From positions 1-13,334 of the forward strand of contig PLKY01000186.1 of assembly GCA_003140785.1 (NCBI GenBank): a stretch of 13,334 nt of DNA, in the 5' to 3' direction. The notes beneath the pieces were generated by a model. It was not told the DNA's origin. It saw only the letters and a program-made list of their open reading frames with translations, and did no database searches. A program made the translations under genes and the position numbers. The DNA comes from Acidobacteriaceae bacterium. GTDB lineage: Bacteria > Acidobacteriota > Terriglobia > Terriglobales > Acidobacteriaceae. This document shows positions 1-7,198 of this stretch, piece after piece; positions within the stretch are counted from its first letter, which is position 1, and every line of letters begins with the position of its first letter.

Positions 1-495
1 CACAAGGCCAACATCATGAAGTTGTCGGACGGCCTGTTTCTGCGCTGCGCCCGCAAGGTGGCCGAAGGATTTCCTGAGATTTATTACGGCGAGCACATCA
101 TCGACAACACCTGCATGCAGTTGGTCATGAACCCGTACCAATACGACACGCTGCTGCTCGAAAATCTCTACGGCGACATCGTCAGCGATCTCTGCGCGGC
201 CTTCGTCGGCGGACTCGGTCTCGTTCCCGGCGCAAACCTCGGCCACGAATGCGCCATCTTCGAAGCAGTCCACGGCTCCGCACCCGACATCGCCGGCAAA
301 GACCTCGCGAATCCAACAGCGCTGCTGCAGTCGGCTGTTCTCATGCTTCGCTATCTCGACGAAGAAGCTGCCGCCGACAGAGTCCACAAGGCTCTCGATT
401 CCGTCTACGCCGAGCGCAAGACCCTCACCCGCGACGTAGGCGGCACAGCAGGCACCAGCCAGTTCGCCGATGCAGTTCTAGCTGCAATGGGCTAG
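1..495 (+). CDS. icd: NAD-type isocitrate dehydrogenase, C-terminal part (5' truncated by window edge)
   Basis: The reading frame is open from base 1 and encodes the last 164 residues of an isocitrate/isopropylmalate dehydrogenase. The family oxidatively decarboxylates isocitrate to 2-oxoglutarate in the TCA cycle. Visible family signatures are HKANIMK at the very start, NLYGDIVSDLC (the Asp residues that bind the metal and substrate), the glycine-rich GGLGLVPGANLG, and FEAVHGSAPDIAGKDLANPTA, which contacts the cofactor. The spacing and wording (HKANIM..SDGLF, GTAPDIAGKD-like block) resemble the mitochondrial NAD-IDH alpha subunit type more than LeuB, so NAD-IDH is preferred. Isopropylmalate or homoisocitrate dehydrogenase remains possible because the N-terminal substrate-specificity loop is outside the window. 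The TAG stop at 493-495 overlaps the stop codon of the convergent gene in the palindrome CTAG. Confidence 0.9.
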   Translation, partial: HKANIMKLSDGLFLRCARKVAEGFPEIYYGEHIIDNTCMQLVMNPYQYDTLLLENLYGDIVSDLCAAFVGGLGLVPGANLGHECAIFEAVHGSAPDIAGKDLANPTALLQSAVLMLRYLDEEAAADRVHKALDSVYAERKTLTRDVGGTAGTSQFADAVLAAMG

Positions 496-1286
496 CAGGC
501 GCAATCTTTCGCGAGGCGCAGCACGCTGACGACGCCGATCGTGTAACCCTTGTCCTTGTCCACAATCGGAGATGTGCTGATCTCTACCTTCAGTTCGTTC
601 CGATTCCGGTCCAGCAGCACGGCCACGCCGTTGGAAGGCCGGTCGATCGCAATCCTGAAGTTCAGTTCGCTGTTGTCCGTCGAGTGATACGACAGCAACG
701 GTAATCCCTTTTCAATCACCTTTCCCTTTAGCTCGGCAGACGTCCACCCCGACAAGACCTCGGCCGCCGGATTCAGATACCGCACGAATCCCAACGCATC
801 CATAACAATCACCGCATCCGATACAGACTCCAGAACGCTCTCGAGCCACAAGCGCGATTGAAACGCCTCTTCATTGGCTCGCTCGGCTTCGGTCACATCG
901 AACGAAACCATGCGCACTCCGCTTGGCTTTCCTTCTCCATCGCGTAAAAGGCTCCGATGTAATTCGTAGGTCCGGCACTCGCCCAATGCCGTGTACACCG
1001 ATCGCCGGACCACTGGCGGCCCTGCCCCGACGCGCATAAGCAATTCGAAGGCCAGCCGGCTTGACGCCCGTTCGGTTTCCGGCATCAGATTCCAGACTTT
1101 TTGCCCAGCCAATTCGCCAAGAACGGGGTCGTGCATCTGCTGGGCCGCCGGATTTGCATAAATCACCACGCCCTCCGCATTCAGCTCCATGTAGGCGACC
1201 GGCAGTTCTTCAATTGCGGCACAATTTGCTTTGTGCCGCCCGCATCCTGGCTTCCGCGAAATGCATTTCAATAACTCGCTCACCAC
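492..1286 (-). CDS. Tandem-PAS sensory protein without output domain
   Basis: A 264-residue, apparently soluble protein with two PAS folds. PAS1 covers about residues 26-133 (YMELNAEGVVIYANPAAQQM start, ending FDVTEAER). PAS2 covers about 147-257 (VSDAVIVMDALGFVRYLNPAA, ending near GVVSVLRL). PAS domains bind small ligands or cofactors, or mediate dimerisation. There is no kinase, GGDEF, EAL or DNA-binding domain, so output must come from a partner. The start is one of two tandem GTG codons in GTGGTGA: the second GTG overlaps the TGA stop of the upstream degenerate GGDEF gene, so the two are translationally coupled and likely act together. Three cysteines spaced seven apart (C8, C15, C22) precede PAS1, and a CAC motif ends the protein. 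Whether they bind metal or are redox-active is unknown. The stop at 492-494 is shared with the convergent isocitrate dehydrogenase gene. Confidence 0.85.
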   Translation of the reverse strand: MVSELLKCISRKPGCGRHKANCAAIEELPVAYMELNAEGVVIYANPAAQQMHDPVLGELAGQKVWNLMPETERASSRLAFELLMRVGAGPPVVRRSVYTALGECRTYELHRSLLRDGEGKPSGVRMVSFDVTEAERANEEAFQSRLWLESVLESVSDAVIVMDALGFVRYLNPAAEVLSGWTSAELKGKVIEKGLPLLSYHSTDNSELNFRIAIDRPSNGVAVLLDRNRNELKVEISTSPIVDKDKGYTIGVVSVLRLAKDCAC

Positions 1287-2242
1287 TGCACCACCCTGTG
1301 ACCCGAAAGCCTGTTGATGTCGCTGGCCGATGTCAGCCGCTCGATCGGAATCAGTTCGAACCCCAATGGGATGCGCAGCATCACCACGCGGCCTCCTACG
1401 TTGATGGTGATGTCGCGGTTTTGTGAGGCGATCCGCTCCAGCTCAGCGGTCAAAATCTGCTCGTTCGGCCGATCGAGTACAACAGCCAAAAGCGTCGAGT
1501 CGCTCCAGTGAAAGATGGCGTCGTCTCTGCGCAGGGTGTGAGTCAAGTAGGCAGATACTGCCATGAGACAGTCCTGCATCGCCTCGATCCCGAACCGTTC
1601 GCAGATCATATCGAGGCAACCCAGTTGAAACAGCACAACAAATCCATGCCTGCCTTGCTCCATCACCCGCGCCAGATGCTCTACTGCGGCGCCGCCACCC
1701 CGCAATCCCGCCGCATTGTCGTTGGCCGTGGTGCGGTCGGCAACCTTTAGTGCAGCCGTCCGGGAGTTCCTTCTCTCATGCCCGCCGGGACGCAAAAACT
1801 CTTCCAGCGCGCTGCGCGCGCCCTCGATTTCCTCCGCAGTTACCATGCGTGCAATTCGCTGGTTGAGGGGAAGCACCACCGGGGACAAAGGATCGATGGC
1901 CAGATTCCCCAGCAGTTCCCGAAACATTGAAACCACCAGTGTGCGCCAGCCTGCCGCGCGCTCCCGCAGCTCGGATTCAGAACCGCCGCGATACTTCTCA
2001 AATTCCCTCAGCACGTCTCGGATGAGGGCCATCTTTTCATGTTCCGGCAGACGATCCGGAATCTGCAGTGAAAGCTTACCCACGTTGGCGCGAAACTCGT
2101 TGTAACTCTCGGTGTGGATCTCGGGCATATTCAACGCCGCCCCATCGATCAGTAATGTAAGGCACCGGTCGGCACTCGCGGACGCGCCCGCCAGGCCAAT
2201 CGGATTCGCCTTTATCAGGTCAACCACTGGTCGCAAAATCAT
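1280..2242 (-). CDS. Degenerate GGDEF-domain protein, probably catalytically inactive
   Basis: A 320-residue protein in two parts. Residues 1 to about 150 are a mostly helical N-terminal region with no family I recognise (start MILRPVVDLIKANPIG). Residues about 200-300 have the layout of a diguanylate cyclase domain. FVVLFQLGCLDMICERFG occupies the place of the usual first strand and helix (xDxDxFKxINDxFG), and HWSDSTLLAVVL (about 245-256) the place of RWGGDEFAVLL. The catalytic GG(D/E)EF is thus SDSTL and the metal-binding first Asp is missing, so cyclase activity is not expected. A GTP/c-di-GMP-sensing or scaffold role is inference. ATG at 2240-2242 is preferred because AGGAGG lies 11 nt upstream. 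An upstream in-frame TTG at 2299 would add 19 residues across that ribosome-binding site. It is the first gene of a two-gene operon with the tandem-PAS gene. Confidence 0.8.
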   Translation of the reverse strand: MILRPVVDLIKANPIGLAGASASADRCLTLLIDGAALNMPEIHTESYNEFRANVGKLSLQIPDRLPEHEKMALIRDVLREFEKYRGGSESELRERAAGWRTLVVSMFRELLGNLAIDPLSPVVLPLNQRIARMVTAEEIEGARSALEEFLRPGGHERRNSRTAALKVADRTTANDNAAGLRGGGAAVEHLARVMEQGRHGFVVLFQLGCLDMICERFGIEAMQDCLMAVSAYLTHTLRRDDAIFHWSDSTLLAVVLDRPNEQILTAELERIASQNRDITINVGGRVVMLRIPLGFELIPIERLTSASDINRLSGHRVVQW

Positions 2243-2253
2243 CCCCTGTACTC

Positions 2254-2259
2254 CCTCCT
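2254..2259 (-). promoter_or_regulatory. Ribosome binding site deciding the start of the degenerate GGDEF gene
   Basis: Read on the minus strand, AAAGGAGGGAG contains a perfect AGGAGG core 11 nt before the ATG at 2242. It lies inside the longer reading frame that begins at TTG 2299, which argues for the shorter protein. Confidence 0.6.
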
Positions 2260-2476
2260 TTCTCAGGCGCTCCCTCCTCTCCCATCGGCAAGGGATCAAT
2301 GTTCAACAGACATTTGAAAAATCTAACTCCAGCGCGCTCCTCGAATCGCGCCCTCATCCCGCCTTCCCGGGTTCCCGCTTCGGGGTGATGCTGCGATAAA
2401 TCGCTAAGTCTAAAGCGGGACCCTTACACGGAGGTAATTAGCTGAGGAAGCAGGCGCTCCAATCCTCCTGTACACT

Positions 2477-2482
2477 GGAGAG
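2477..2482 (+). promoter_or_regulatory. Ribosome binding site of asd
   Basis: GGAGAG sits 9 nt upstream of the ATG at 2492 and supports that start. A TACACT hexamer at 2471-2476 looks like a -10 box, but it directly abuts this site. Transcription from it would start about 7 nt downstream and lose the ribosome binding site, so it is probably not the promoter. Confidence 0.6.
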
Positions 2483-2491
2483 TTCACGGCC

Positions 2492-3580
2492 ATGCAAACC
2501 AAGCACCCCATCGGCATCCTCGGCACCACCGGAATGGTGGGCCAGCGCTTCATCCAGTTGCTCGAAAACCATCCCTGGTTCGAGATCGCGTGGCTGGCAG
2601 CAAGCGACCGCTCCAGCGGCAAAACCTACGGCGAAGCCTCGAAATGGAGGCTGGATACTCCGCTCCCCGAGCGCATCGCGCGGATGATTGTTTCACCGGC
2701 CGACCCGGACCGCGCCCCGAAGATCGTCTTTGCCGCGCTCGACGCCGCCATCGCTCGCGAACTGGAGCCGCTCTTCGCCAACGCCGGCTGCGCGGTCGTC
2801 TCGAACTCCAGCGCCTTCCGCATGGCGCCCAACGTGCCGCTCGTGATTCCTGAAGTGAACGCGGAGCACCTCCACCTGATCGAAGAGCAGCCCTCGCGCA
2901 AGGAAAGTGGCGGCTACATGGTGACGAATCCCAACTGCTCCGCGATCGGTCTCGTGCTGGCTCTCAAGCCCATTGAAGAGCGCTTTGGCCTGGAGCAGAT
3001 TCTGGTCACGACAATGCAGGCGGTTTCCGGCGCAGGCTATCCCGGCGTGCCTTCGATGGACATCCTCGGCAACGTGGTGCCGTACATCGGCAACGAAGAA
3101 GAAAAGTTGGAAGCCGAGACGCTGAAACTCCTGGGCAGGTTGGAAGGTCACTCCGTAGTTCCGCTCCCTGCAAGGGTCAGCGCGCATTGCAACCGTGTCG
3201 CGGTCGAAGACGGGCACACCGAAAGCGTGTCGATCAAGCTGGGCAATAAGCTGGGTCGCCCCGCAACAAGAGAGGACCTATTGGCCGCGTGGGCCGAGTT
3301 CCGCCCCCTCGCCGGCCAGGATCTGCCAATGGCCCCCGAGCAGCCGATTGAATGGGCTCCGCAAAACGATCGTCCACAGCCGCGCCTCGATCGCAATCGC
3401 GGCAAAGGCATGGCTGTTACAGTCGGCCGCCTGCGTCCATGCAACGTGCTCGATTGGAAGTTCACCGTGCTTTCGCACAACACCATTCGCGGAGCTGCGG
3501 GCGCAGCCATTCTGAATGCGGAGCTGTTGGCGAGCCTCGGCAAACTGGAGCCCGTAACCGAGGCAGCAGCGCGCGCCTGA
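2492..3580 (+). CDS. asd: Aspartate-semialdehyde dehydrogenase (archaeal/fungal-type)
   Basis: Catalyses NADPH-dependent reductive dephosphorylation of aspartyl-4-phosphate to aspartate semialdehyde, the branch point to lysine/DAP, threonine and methionine. It is 362 residues, normal for the archaeal/fungal subgroup. The Rossmann motif GTTGMVG is at 11-17, the serine/phosphate-binding stretch SNSSAFRM at 104-111, and the active-site cysteine is C149 in TNPNCSAIG. The acid/base histidine is H232 in SAHCNRV, and the C-terminal NTIRGAAGAAILNAELL (330-346) is the family signature. Start ATG 2492 is supported by GGAGAG. It is the first gene of asd-lysC-dapB, with 29 bp to lysC. The 249 bp between it and the divergent GGDEF-like gene should hold promoters for both directions; I see no convincing pair of boxes and no riboswitch. 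Confidence 0.96.
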   Translation: MQTKHPIGILGTTGMVGQRFIQLLENHPWFEIAWLAASDRSSGKTYGEASKWRLDTPLPERIARMIVSPADPDRAPKIVFAALDAAIARELEPLFANAGCAVVSNSSAFRMAPNVPLVIPEVNAEHLHLIEEQPSRKESGGYMVTNPNCSAIGLVLALKPIEERFGLEQILVTTMQAVSGAGYPGVPSMDILGNVVPYIGNEEEKLEAETLKLLGRLEGHSVVPLPARVSAHCNRVAVEDGHTESVSIKLGNKLGRPATREDLLAAWAEFRPLAGQDLPMAPEQPIEWAPQNDRPQPRLDRNRGKGMAVTVGRLRPCNVLDWKFTVLSHNTIRGAAGAAILNAELLASLGKLEPVTEAAARA

Positions 3581-3609
3581 CGCGGTACTTACACAATGGA
3601 ATTTTCCAC

Positions 3610-5028
3610 ATGAGCATTGTTGTGATGAAATTCGGCGGCACGTCGGTCGAAGATCCGGCCGCCATTACGCGCACCGCGGGCATCGTGGCTGGCCGCCTCG
3701 CACTCGGCAAGCGGCCCGTTGTGGTGGTGAGCGCGCTTGCCAAGGTGACAGATCAGTTGCTGCGCGCTGCAACAGCCGCGGCCTCGGGCGACCGTACCGG
3801 CGCGCTCGCGATCAGTTCGCGTCTCCGCTGCCGCCATCGCGACACGGCCATGGCACTGGTGAAAGACTCTGCCGAGCTTGTCACCCTCATTGACCAGAAA
3901 TTCGATTCGCTCGATGAGGTCCTGCGTGGACTCGCAGCGATTCTCGAGCTCACACCGCGCATCTCCGACCTCGTGTCCAGCTACGGCGAGCGCATTTCGA
4001 GCCGCATCGTCGCCGCTGCTTTCCGTGAGCGCGGCATGGACGCGGCGCACGTGGACGCACGTGACGTCATCGTCACCGATTCGCAATTCGGGAGGGCGAT
4101 TCCGCAGGACAGCATCATTGAAAAGCGGGCTGCCGAAAATCTGCGCCCACTCATCGATCAGGGCAAGGTCCCGGTGATGGGTGGTTTCATTGCGTCCAAT
4201 GAGGACGGCATTACGACTACGCTTGGCCGCGGCGGCTCCGACTTCACCGGCGCGCTTGTCGGGGGAGCCCTGGCTGCCAGCGCCATCGAAATCTGGACGG
4301 ACGTCGACGGCATCATGACCTGCGATCCCCGCGTCTGCCCCGACGCGCTGCGCGTCAAGGTCATCAGCTTCGAAGAAGCAGCTGAGCTGGCCTACTTCGG
4401 CGCCAAGGTGCTGCATCCGGCGACCATTCTGCCGGCGGTCAAAAAGAACATCCCGGTGCTGGTACTCAACAGCAAAAATCCTTCGTGCGAGGGTACCCGC
4501 ATCATCTCGCTTGCGCCGCACTGCAAGAGCCCATTCAAGTCCATCGCCGTGAAAAAGAAGCTGAGCATCATCGATGTGGTCGCCAGCCGCATGCTGATGA
4601 CCCACGGCTACTTGAGCGAGATTTTTGCGATCTTCGACAAGCACCAATGCCCGGTCGACATGGTTTCGACTAGCGAAGTTTCTGTCTCGCTCACTGTCGA
4701 CTCGAATGACAAACTGCCCTTGATCGCGGCCGACCTGGGCAAGCTGGCCGACGTGAAATACGAAGGGAAAAAAGCACTGATCTGCCTCGTCGGCGAAGAC
4801 ATCCGCGGGCAGAACGGCATGGCGGCGCAGGTTTTTGGAGCGATTCGTCACATCAACGTGCGCATGATTTCGCAGGGAGCAAGCGAAATCAACATGAGCT
4901 TCATGATTGAAGAAGAAGATGCCGACGAGGCCGTGCGGTCGCTGCACGCGGCGTTCTTTCAGAATCCCGACCCCTTGGTTTTTGACGTCGAAGCCCACAA
5001 GACGCAGCTGGTCGCGCCGAACTCCTAA
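3610..5028 (+). CDS. lysC: Aspartate kinase (monofunctional, two ACT domains)
   Basis: Phosphorylates aspartate to aspartyl-4-phosphate, the committed and normally feedback-controlled step of the aspartate family. The 472 residues match E. coli LysC-type monofunctional kinases. The kinase domain (about 1-300) shows KFGGTSV at 7-13, SYGERISSRI at 124-133, TTLGRGGSDFTGALVG near 203-218, WTDVDGIMTCDPR at 229-241 and YFGAKVLHP at 262-270. The ACT regulatory region (about 311-450) contains DMVSTSEVSVSLTVD and VRMISQGASEINMSF, the usual effector-binding blocks, so inhibition by lysine and/or threonine is expected; which one cannot be read from the sequence. ATG 3610 is chosen because the conserved protein begins there. 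The frame stays open back to 3352, but that stretch is antisense-free overlap with asd and not family-like. The ribosome binding site is weak (TGGAAT about 9 nt upstream), suggesting coupling to asd translation. Confidence 0.96.
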   Translation: MSIVVMKFGGTSVEDPAAITRTAGIVAGRLALGKRPVVVVSALAKVTDQLLRAATAAASGDRTGALAISSRLRCRHRDTAMALVKDSAELVTLIDQKFDSLDEVLRGLAAILELTPRISDLVSSYGERISSRIVAAAFRERGMDAAHVDARDVIVTDSQFGRAIPQDSIIEKRAAENLRPLIDQGKVPVMGGFIASNEDGITTTLGRGGSDFTGALVGGALAASAIEIWTDVDGIMTCDPRVCPDALRVKVISFEEAAELAYFGAKVLHPATILPAVKKNIPVLVLNSKNPSCEGTRIISLAPHCKSPFKSIAVKKKLSIIDVVASRMLMTHGYLSEIFAIFDKHQCPVDMVSTSEVSVSLTVDSNDKLPLIAADLGKLADVKYEGKKALICLVGEDIRGQNGMAAQVFGAIRHINVRMISQGASEINMSFMIEEEDADEAVRSLHAAFFQNPDPLVFDVEAHKTQLVAPNS

Positions 5029-5096
5029 AACGTTCACAGAAATGTCGCCGGGAAACGATAAGCTAGGAGCTGAAAAGCAGCATCCTGAGGGTAAGC

Positions 5097-5774
5097 ATGC
5101 TCTTCCTCGTCCTTGGTAAAGGCAAGACAGGTTCGCTCGTAGCCGAAGTGGCGCGCGAGCGCGGCCACGGCGTGCGCGCCTACGACATCCACGAGAACCA
5201 ACACGCCTCGGCACTGACGGCGCCCAATCTCGCCGGCGTCGATGTGGTGATCGACTTCACCTCGCCGGAAGCAGCGGCCGAAAACATCCGTGCCGTGCTG
5301 GCGCTGGGCTGCCGAATCGTCGTGGGCACCACGGGGTGGTACGGGCAGCTCGGCGAAATGAAGGCCATCGCCCAGCGGCGTGGCGGCGCGCTTCTTTACG
5401 GAACCAACTTCTCGATCGGCGTGCAAAAGCTGTTCCGGTTGACAGCGGAGCTCGCGAAGCTGGACGGCTACCGTTTCGCCATCAGCGAGACGCACCACAC
5501 CTCGAAGGTCGACGCACCGTCAGGCACGGCGATCACGCTCAAACAAATCATCGAGGGAATCCGCCCAGGAATCGAGATACCGGTGGAATCGCACCGCGTC
5601 GGGGACGCCAACGGCGAGCACGTTGTGACCGCGACCAGCGAATATGACGTCCTGGAACTGCGGCACGATGCCTATTCGCGACGCGGCTTTGCGCTGGGAG
5701 CGGTCCGCGGGGCTGAATGGGTGCACGATAAATCCGGCACATGGGAATTCCGGGAAATCTTCGACCAGTTGTAG
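5097..5774 (+). CDS. dapB: 4-hydroxy-tetrahydrodipicolinate reductase
   Basis: Reduces the DapA product to tetrahydrodipicolinate with NAD(P)H, on the route to DAP and lysine. It is 225 residues, shorter than the usual 240-275. The N-terminal nucleotide-binding loop is compact (GKGKTG, residues 7-12, GxGxxG form) instead of the common GxxGRMG. DFTSPEAA (53-60) and GTTGW (77-81) line the cofactor site, GTNFSIGV (102-109) follows, and the catalytic block ETHHTSKVDAPSGTA (131-145) carries the His-His and Lys plus the substrate-binding APSGTA. The C-terminus has SHRVGDANGEH and the return to the dinucleotide-binding domain. ATG 5097 is preceded by GAGGG, 5-6 nt upstream. It is last of the asd-lysC-dapB operon, 68 bp after lysC. 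No clear terminator follows. Confidence 0.94.
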   Translation: MLFLVLGKGKTGSLVAEVARERGHGVRAYDIHENQHASALTAPNLAGVDVVIDFTSPEAAAENIRAVLALGCRIVVGTTGWYGQLGEMKAIAQRRGGALLYGTNFSIGVQKLFRLTAELAKLDGYRFAISETHHTSKVDAPSGTAITLKQIIEGIRPGIEIPVESHRVGDANGEHVVTATSEYDVLELRHDAYSRRGFALGAVRGAEWVHDKSGTWEFREIFDQL

Positions 5775-5996
5775 ACCGCTGAGCTCAATCGCGGCGACTC
5801 CGTCCCAGTTCAAGTCACCATCAAGTTTCGCAATGCGGTGATCGCTGCCGAGCGCCGCTCTATGGCTTGAATTTCCGCCTCATTAAAGATTATTGAACTA
5901 ATCCATTCAGCTCCTGGCGAGTTGCGTGCAATAACCTCGGCACGCGCTTCACTGAGGTGTATGCGGCCTCTGTTCCTGCTACACCCGCGCCAGCCG

Positions 5997-6000
5997 AGGT
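5997..6000 (+). promoter_or_regulatory. Ribosome binding site deciding the start of the TPR protein
   Basis: GAGG lies 7 nt before ATG 6008. Starting here places a secretion signal exactly at the N-terminus. The earlier in-frame ATG at 5957 would bury it behind 17 residues. Confidence 0.5.
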
Positions 6001-6007
6001 TAGAACG

Positions 6008-6967
6008 ATGCGCAGTCATTTCCTGCTTGCCATCGCGGTTACGAGCTGTGTCTCTGTTTTCGGGCAGAACACGATCGGCGATCCCATAGACTCCGCGAAT
6101 GCGCTTATCCAACAAGGACATTACGCAGAAGCCATCGCCACTCTCACGCCTATCGAAGAATTCAACTCCGTTGCCGATCGGGAACGCGGAAGAGCGGAGA
6201 CACTGTCAGGTTTGGCAAATTCGGACATAGGACAATTGCGAAAGGCGGAGCAACTTTATGAGAAGGCGCTTGTCACCCTCGGTCGCGACAACCGGAAAAA
6301 CTCGGATTACGCGAGCGCACTGAGTCTTCTCGGAAGGTTGAGGATCAATGCAGGGGACTCAGAGAGCGGAGAGCGCATGTTGCGCAAGGCAGCGCAAATT
6401 GATAATCAACTTCAGGATCACGCTGCTTTGGCCACAGTCTATCTGCACCTGGTTGCCGGGGCTATTGGACAAAAGCATTGGAAGGCCGCACGGAAATATC
6501 TGGGCTCGGCAAAGACACAGGCATTGCTGGCCGGGCCGAATGCTGAGCCGCTCTCAGCGGCCGTGGATGAAACGGCCGGCTGGCTCGATTCTGTCACTGG
6601 CCACAACGCAGAGGCAGAGTCTGCCTTCAAAGATGCTCTCGACGTTTACAGGATCCTCTATGGCACTCAGCATCAGTTGACGGGATGGGCGTATCTTCTG
6701 GTTGGCAGATCGAGTGCCGCGAATGGCGACGTAACAACCGCTCTCGCCAATATGCACACCGGATTGGCAATTATGAAAAGCACAATTGGAGCACGAAATC
6801 TCCTCTACCTTGAGGGCGAATTAGCATACGCAAAGGTTCTGGAACAAGCTGGCATGCACCCGGAAGCAGAGCAGGTGCATACAGAAGCCAGCCAGTCGCT
6901 TGCGAGCCTTTATCACCCGGAATGCCTGAACTGCACGGTGAGCGTCTGGGGCTTGCAAAACCCTTAA
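6008..6967 (+). CDS. Exported tetratricopeptide-repeat (TPR) protein
   Basis: A 319-residue protein that starts with a secretion signal (MRSHFLLAIAVTSC...). VTSC at 11-14 fits a lipobox loosely, which would make it a lipoprotein. Cleavage after VSVFG (about residue 19) by signal peptidase I is the alternative. The rest is helical TPR repeats: about 28-60 (ALIQQGHYAEAIATL), 62-92 (GQLRKAEQLYEKAL), 101-133 (LGRLRINAGDSESGERMLRKA), 186-218 (GHNAEAESAFKDALDVYRILYG) and 226-260 (GDVTTALANMHTGLAIMKS), with a likely last one to about 300. The wording is of the kinesin-light-chain kind. Such proteins are protein-protein scaffolds, here in the periplasm or on a membrane; the partner is unknown. A CxxC (C306, C309) sits at the extreme C-terminus. 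It is transcribed alone: 233 bp follow dapB and 231 bp precede the next gene. AT content seems somewhat higher than in its neighbours. Confidence 0.82.
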   Translation: MRSHFLLAIAVTSCVSVFGQNTIGDPIDSANALIQQGHYAEAIATLTPIEEFNSVADRERGRAETLSGLANSDIGQLRKAEQLYEKALVTLGRDNRKNSDYASALSLLGRLRINAGDSESGERMLRKAAQIDNQLQDHAALATVYLHLVAGAIGQKHWKAARKYLGSAKTQALLAGPNAEPLSAAVDETAGWLDSVTGHNAEAESAFKDALDVYRILYGTQHQLTGWAYLLVGRSSAANGDVTTALANMHTGLAIMKSTIGARNLLYLEGELAYAKVLEQAGMHPEAEQVHTEASQSLASLYHPECLNCTVSVWGLQNP

Positions 6968-6998
6968 AGCTGCACCCCCGCGCCGGTCTCAGTCGCCC

Positions 6999-7045
6999 GG
7001 CCACCAGGTCCCCTCGCGGGAATGCCCGATGGCCAGCGCTTCGCT
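6999..7045. repeat. Cluster of short inverted repeats in spacer, possible dispersed intergenic element
   Basis: In the 231-bp spacer between the TPR and FecR-like genes three small dyads follow each other: GGCCA (6999-7003) with TGGCC (7030-7034), enclosing CGGG (7017-7020) with CCCG (7025-7028), followed by AGCG (7035-7038) with CGCT (7042-7045). The nested and adjacent stems resemble a REP-like or structured repetitive unit. There is no T-run, so it is not a standard terminator. No second copy occurs in the window, so its repetitive nature is inference. Confidence 0.35.
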
Positions 7046-7060
7046 CCTGTGGTTCAAGAT

Positions 7061-7079
7061 GACAACTTAAAGACAACTT
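7061..7079. promoter_or_regulatory. Direct repeat GACAACTT x2 with 11-bp phasing, possible activator/repressor site
   Basis: GACAACTT occurs at 7061-7068 and again at 7072-7079, start to start 11 bp, about one helical turn, 120 bp upstream of the FecR-like start. TGCTAGCAT at 7094-7102 just downstream resembles an extended -10 element (TGn plus TAGCAT), which would place the repeats over the -35 region, as for an activator. The factor is unknown. Confidence 0.35.
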
Positions 7080-7184
7080 GCACAGCCTTTCCGTGCTAGC
7101 ATGGGTGCCACATCGGGTTCGGTTCGGATCTCTTCCCCGTCCTTGATCGGTCTCGACCCTAAGCATTCACGGCTCGCCACACAC

Positions 7185-7193
7185 AAAAGGAGG
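7185..7193 (+). promoter_or_regulatory. Strong ribosome binding site of the FecR-like gene
   Basis: AAAAGGAGG ends 5 nt before ATG 7199, the strongest ribosome binding site in the window. It implies efficient translation and fixes the start. Confidence 0.75.
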
Positions 7194-7198
7194 CGCAC

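Noticed and set aside
2471..2476. TACACT as the asd promoter -10
   Set aside because: Transcription would start after the good ribosome binding site at 2477-2482, and there is no -35 at the right distance.
3352..3609. N-terminal extension of lysC overlapping asd
   Set aside because: Translates to Arg/Ser-rich, non-kinase sequence inside the asd reading region. The kinase signature begins right after ATG 3610.
3589..5214. 541-codon open frame on the minus strand opposite lysC and dapB
   Set aside because: Mirror of strongly conserved lysC codons in GC-rich DNA. Arg/His/Asp-rich composition and no family motif.
5810..6121. 103-codon minus-strand frame before the TPR gene
   Set aside because: Overlaps the TPR signal sequence, lacks a recognisable motif or ribosome binding site. 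I could not show it to be a gene remnant.
6771..7166. 131-codon minus-strand frame across the spacer
   Set aside because: Covers the structured spacer and the end of the TPR gene. Pro/Arg/Gly-rich, most likely a translation of the repeat-like spacer.
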